Positions 62,303 to 64,000 of a stretch of DNA of 64,000 bases are shown here, piece after piece. Position numbers and translations under genes: made by a program. The first letter of the stretch is position 1, and the number at the start of each line of letters is the position of its first letter. The notes beneath the pieces are model-generated. The model saw only the letters and a list, made by a program, of their open reading frames with translations, searched no databases and was not told where the DNA came from. The stretch is from Actinostola sp. cb2023. Its lineage: Eukaryota; Cnidaria; Anthozoa; Actiniaria; Actinostolidae. The DNA lies in contig JAUJYZ010001110.1 of assembly GCA_033675265.1 (NCBI GenBank), positions 462,501-526,500 of the forward strand, in the 5' to 3' direction.

Positions 62303-62852
62303 TTAGTTTCTTGTGGTCCTTTTAGATTTGTGACACCCTAGCTAAGAGGTACCAAATCGCGGATTTGGAATGTACGACGAGCATCGACAACCACTTTATA
62401 TATGGGTGTCCCCCCCGGGTACCCATAATAAGTTTTATTATTATATATTTTTATTATTATTAGTTGTCAAAGATATGGACGTGACCTGAGATGCGAGCCA
62501 CGTGTAGCATAGATAAGCTTGTTATCGCCTAATTATCAGGCGGGAAGCGAGGTCGACTCCGTCTGATAATCAAACTAAGATTTGTCACAGACGACGGCCA
62601 CTCAACGAATTCACTAGATTATTTTCAAGCGAATTCGCTATGCCTTTGTTCGAGTAAAACTACTGCGGTTGAAAGTTCGTTCGCTTTTAAAACTTTTTCT
62701 TGATTCTTCTTTCAAAGTTAATTTTATTGATAATACATTGAGAAGCGGCCCGTTTGTTTAAAAAATGCCTTATATAATATATATAATATTATATAACGTA
62801 TATTTCAATCTATTCTCTATTAAGTTTGAGTTATTCAGTAGCACGAATAACT
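62303..62852. other. Spacer with a hairpin at the array junction
   Basis: gagttattc (62828-62836) and gaataactc (62845-62853) form a 9-bp stem with an 8-nt loop, directly before the 183-bp repeat resumes. No gene is seen. Confidence 0.45.
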
Positions 62853-63925
62853 CAATAGGTTCTATTAAAATTACACAATTAACGTAATAAATTGTAATAC
62901 AGTAAATGTATGGTAGAAAGCAGTTTTTCTAATTTTTGGACCTAGAAGATGATGTAGTTGCCCAGAATCTTTTCCAAGGTTATTTTTTGAAGAAGGCCAA
63001 GGAATGTACGTAAAAAAATGTGGACATTTATCGAATTTGGAGATGGTTCTATTAACATTACACAACGTAATAAAATATAATACAGTAAATGTATGGCAGA
63101 AATCGGTTTTTTCCTAATTTTGGACCTACTAGATGTTGCAGTTGCCCAGAATCTTTTGCAAAGTTATTTTTTGAAGAAGTCCAAGGAATTTACGTAAAAA
63201 AATCTGGACATTTATCGAATTTGGAGATGGTTCTATTATAATTACACAACGTCATACAGTAAATGTATGGTAGAAAGCAGTTTTTCTAATTTTTGGACCT
63301 AGTAGATGATGCAGTTGCCCAGAATCTTTTGCAAAGTTATTTTTTGAAGAAGGCCAAGGAATGTACGTAAAAAAATCTGGACATTTCACGAATTTGAAGA
63401 TGGTTCTATTAAAAATACATGGCGCATCAATTTCGATACAGTAAATGTATGATAGAAATCGCTTTTTTCTCATTTTTGGACCTACTAGATGTTGCAGTTG
63501 CCCAGAATCTTATGCAAAGTTAATTTTTGAAGAAGGCCAAGGAATGTACGTAAAAAAATCTGGACATTTAACGAATTTGGAGATGGTTCTATCAAAAATA
63601 CATGGCGCAGCAATTTCGATACAGTAAATGTATGATAGAAATCGCTTTTTTCTCATTTTTGGACCTACTAGATGTTGCAGTTGCCCAGAATCTTTTGCAA
63701 AGTTATTCTTTGAAGAAGGCCAAGGAATGTACGTAAAAAAATCTGGACATTTAACGAATTTGGAGATGGTTCTATCAAAAATACATGGCGCAGCAATTTC
63801 GATACAGTAAATGTATGGTAGAAATCGCTTTTTTCTCATTTTTGGACCTACTAGATGTTGCAGTTGCCCAGAATCTTTTCCAAAGTTATTGTTGGAAGAA
63901 GGCCAAGGAATGTACCATTGTAAAA
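62853..63925. repeat. 183-bp repeat array, right part
   Basis: Six copies of the unit described at 54618-56140, starting near 62907, 63092, 63264, 63448, 63631 and 63816. The first begins within the unit at ggttctattaaaattacac. In the last three the 183-bp period keeps a minus-strand frame open for 149 codons. Each plus-strand unit ends in a stop, and I do not treat either as a gene. Confidence 0.9.
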
Positions 63926-64000
63926 TGAGCCAGAGTTCAGCTTGAATTGAGTCCCGCAATTCTTTTGTTTCTCTATTTTACTATTTTGTATTTTGTATTT

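Noticed and set aside
62828..62853. Helitron 3' end (hairpin at the array junction)
   Set aside because: No CTRR terminus follows the hairpin and the left block end lacks a 5' TC at an A/T insertion site.
63510..63959. 149-codon minus-strand open frame and matching plus-strand 60-codon frames with CSCPESFAKLFFEEG
   Set aside because: Translations of the 183-bp repeat; other copies of the repeat (184-185 bp) break the frame.

Overview
This window is eukaryotic and almost certainly from an animal. It holds one clearly conserved metazoan gene with GT-AG introns, a Novel-SH2-containing Protein (NSP: BCAR3/SH2D3 family) gene on the minus strand. The rest is satellites, miniature inverted-repeat transposons (MITEs) and transposon relics. 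The density of foldback MITEs, the triplet microsatellites and a DDE/SWIM transposase-like gene suggest a non-vertebrate, probably marine, invertebrate. The sequence alone does not fix the phylum.

Layout. 1-1666 is a 14-bp tandem repeat. 2490-18942 is a 76-80-bp satellite of roughly 210 units with nested higher-order duplications. 18943-35100 is a mosaic of MITEs and three related segments (about 21.5-22.4, 24.1-25.4 and 26.0-28.8 kb). These carry a small two-exon gene for a putative single-pass membrane protein: one apparently intact copy, one with a nonsense codon, and one as a lone last exon. A deletion-derived Harbinger element sits in the intron of the intact copy, and its empty site is visible in another copy. 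35129-36090 is a mariner-like MITE with a second Harbinger-like element nested in it. A 52-bp satellite (36091-39639) starts directly at the end of that MITE. 40-44.6 kb holds more inverted-repeat elements, including a 1.9-kb element with about 150-bp termini.

The NSP gene runs from 50256 down to 44955 in four coding exons that join in frame, giving 679 residues with an N-terminal SH2 domain and a C-terminal Cas-binding RasGEF-like domain. Its introns contain MITEs and microsatellites. Beyond it lie an 84-bp tandem repeat, a poly-C tract, a MITE carrying a helicase-like fragment, and a 183-bp tandem repeat. The 183-bp repeat is interrupted by a 6.7-kb block carrying a decayed zinc-finger/DDE/SWIM transposase-like gene (56683-60253).

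The main theme is how repeats arise. Two of the satellites can be traced, within the window, to the ends or arms of inverted-repeat elements. The most unusual coding signal is the small membrane-protein gene: its first exon contains an 87-nt tyrosine-containing module in tandem, each module ending in a splice donor of the same phase.
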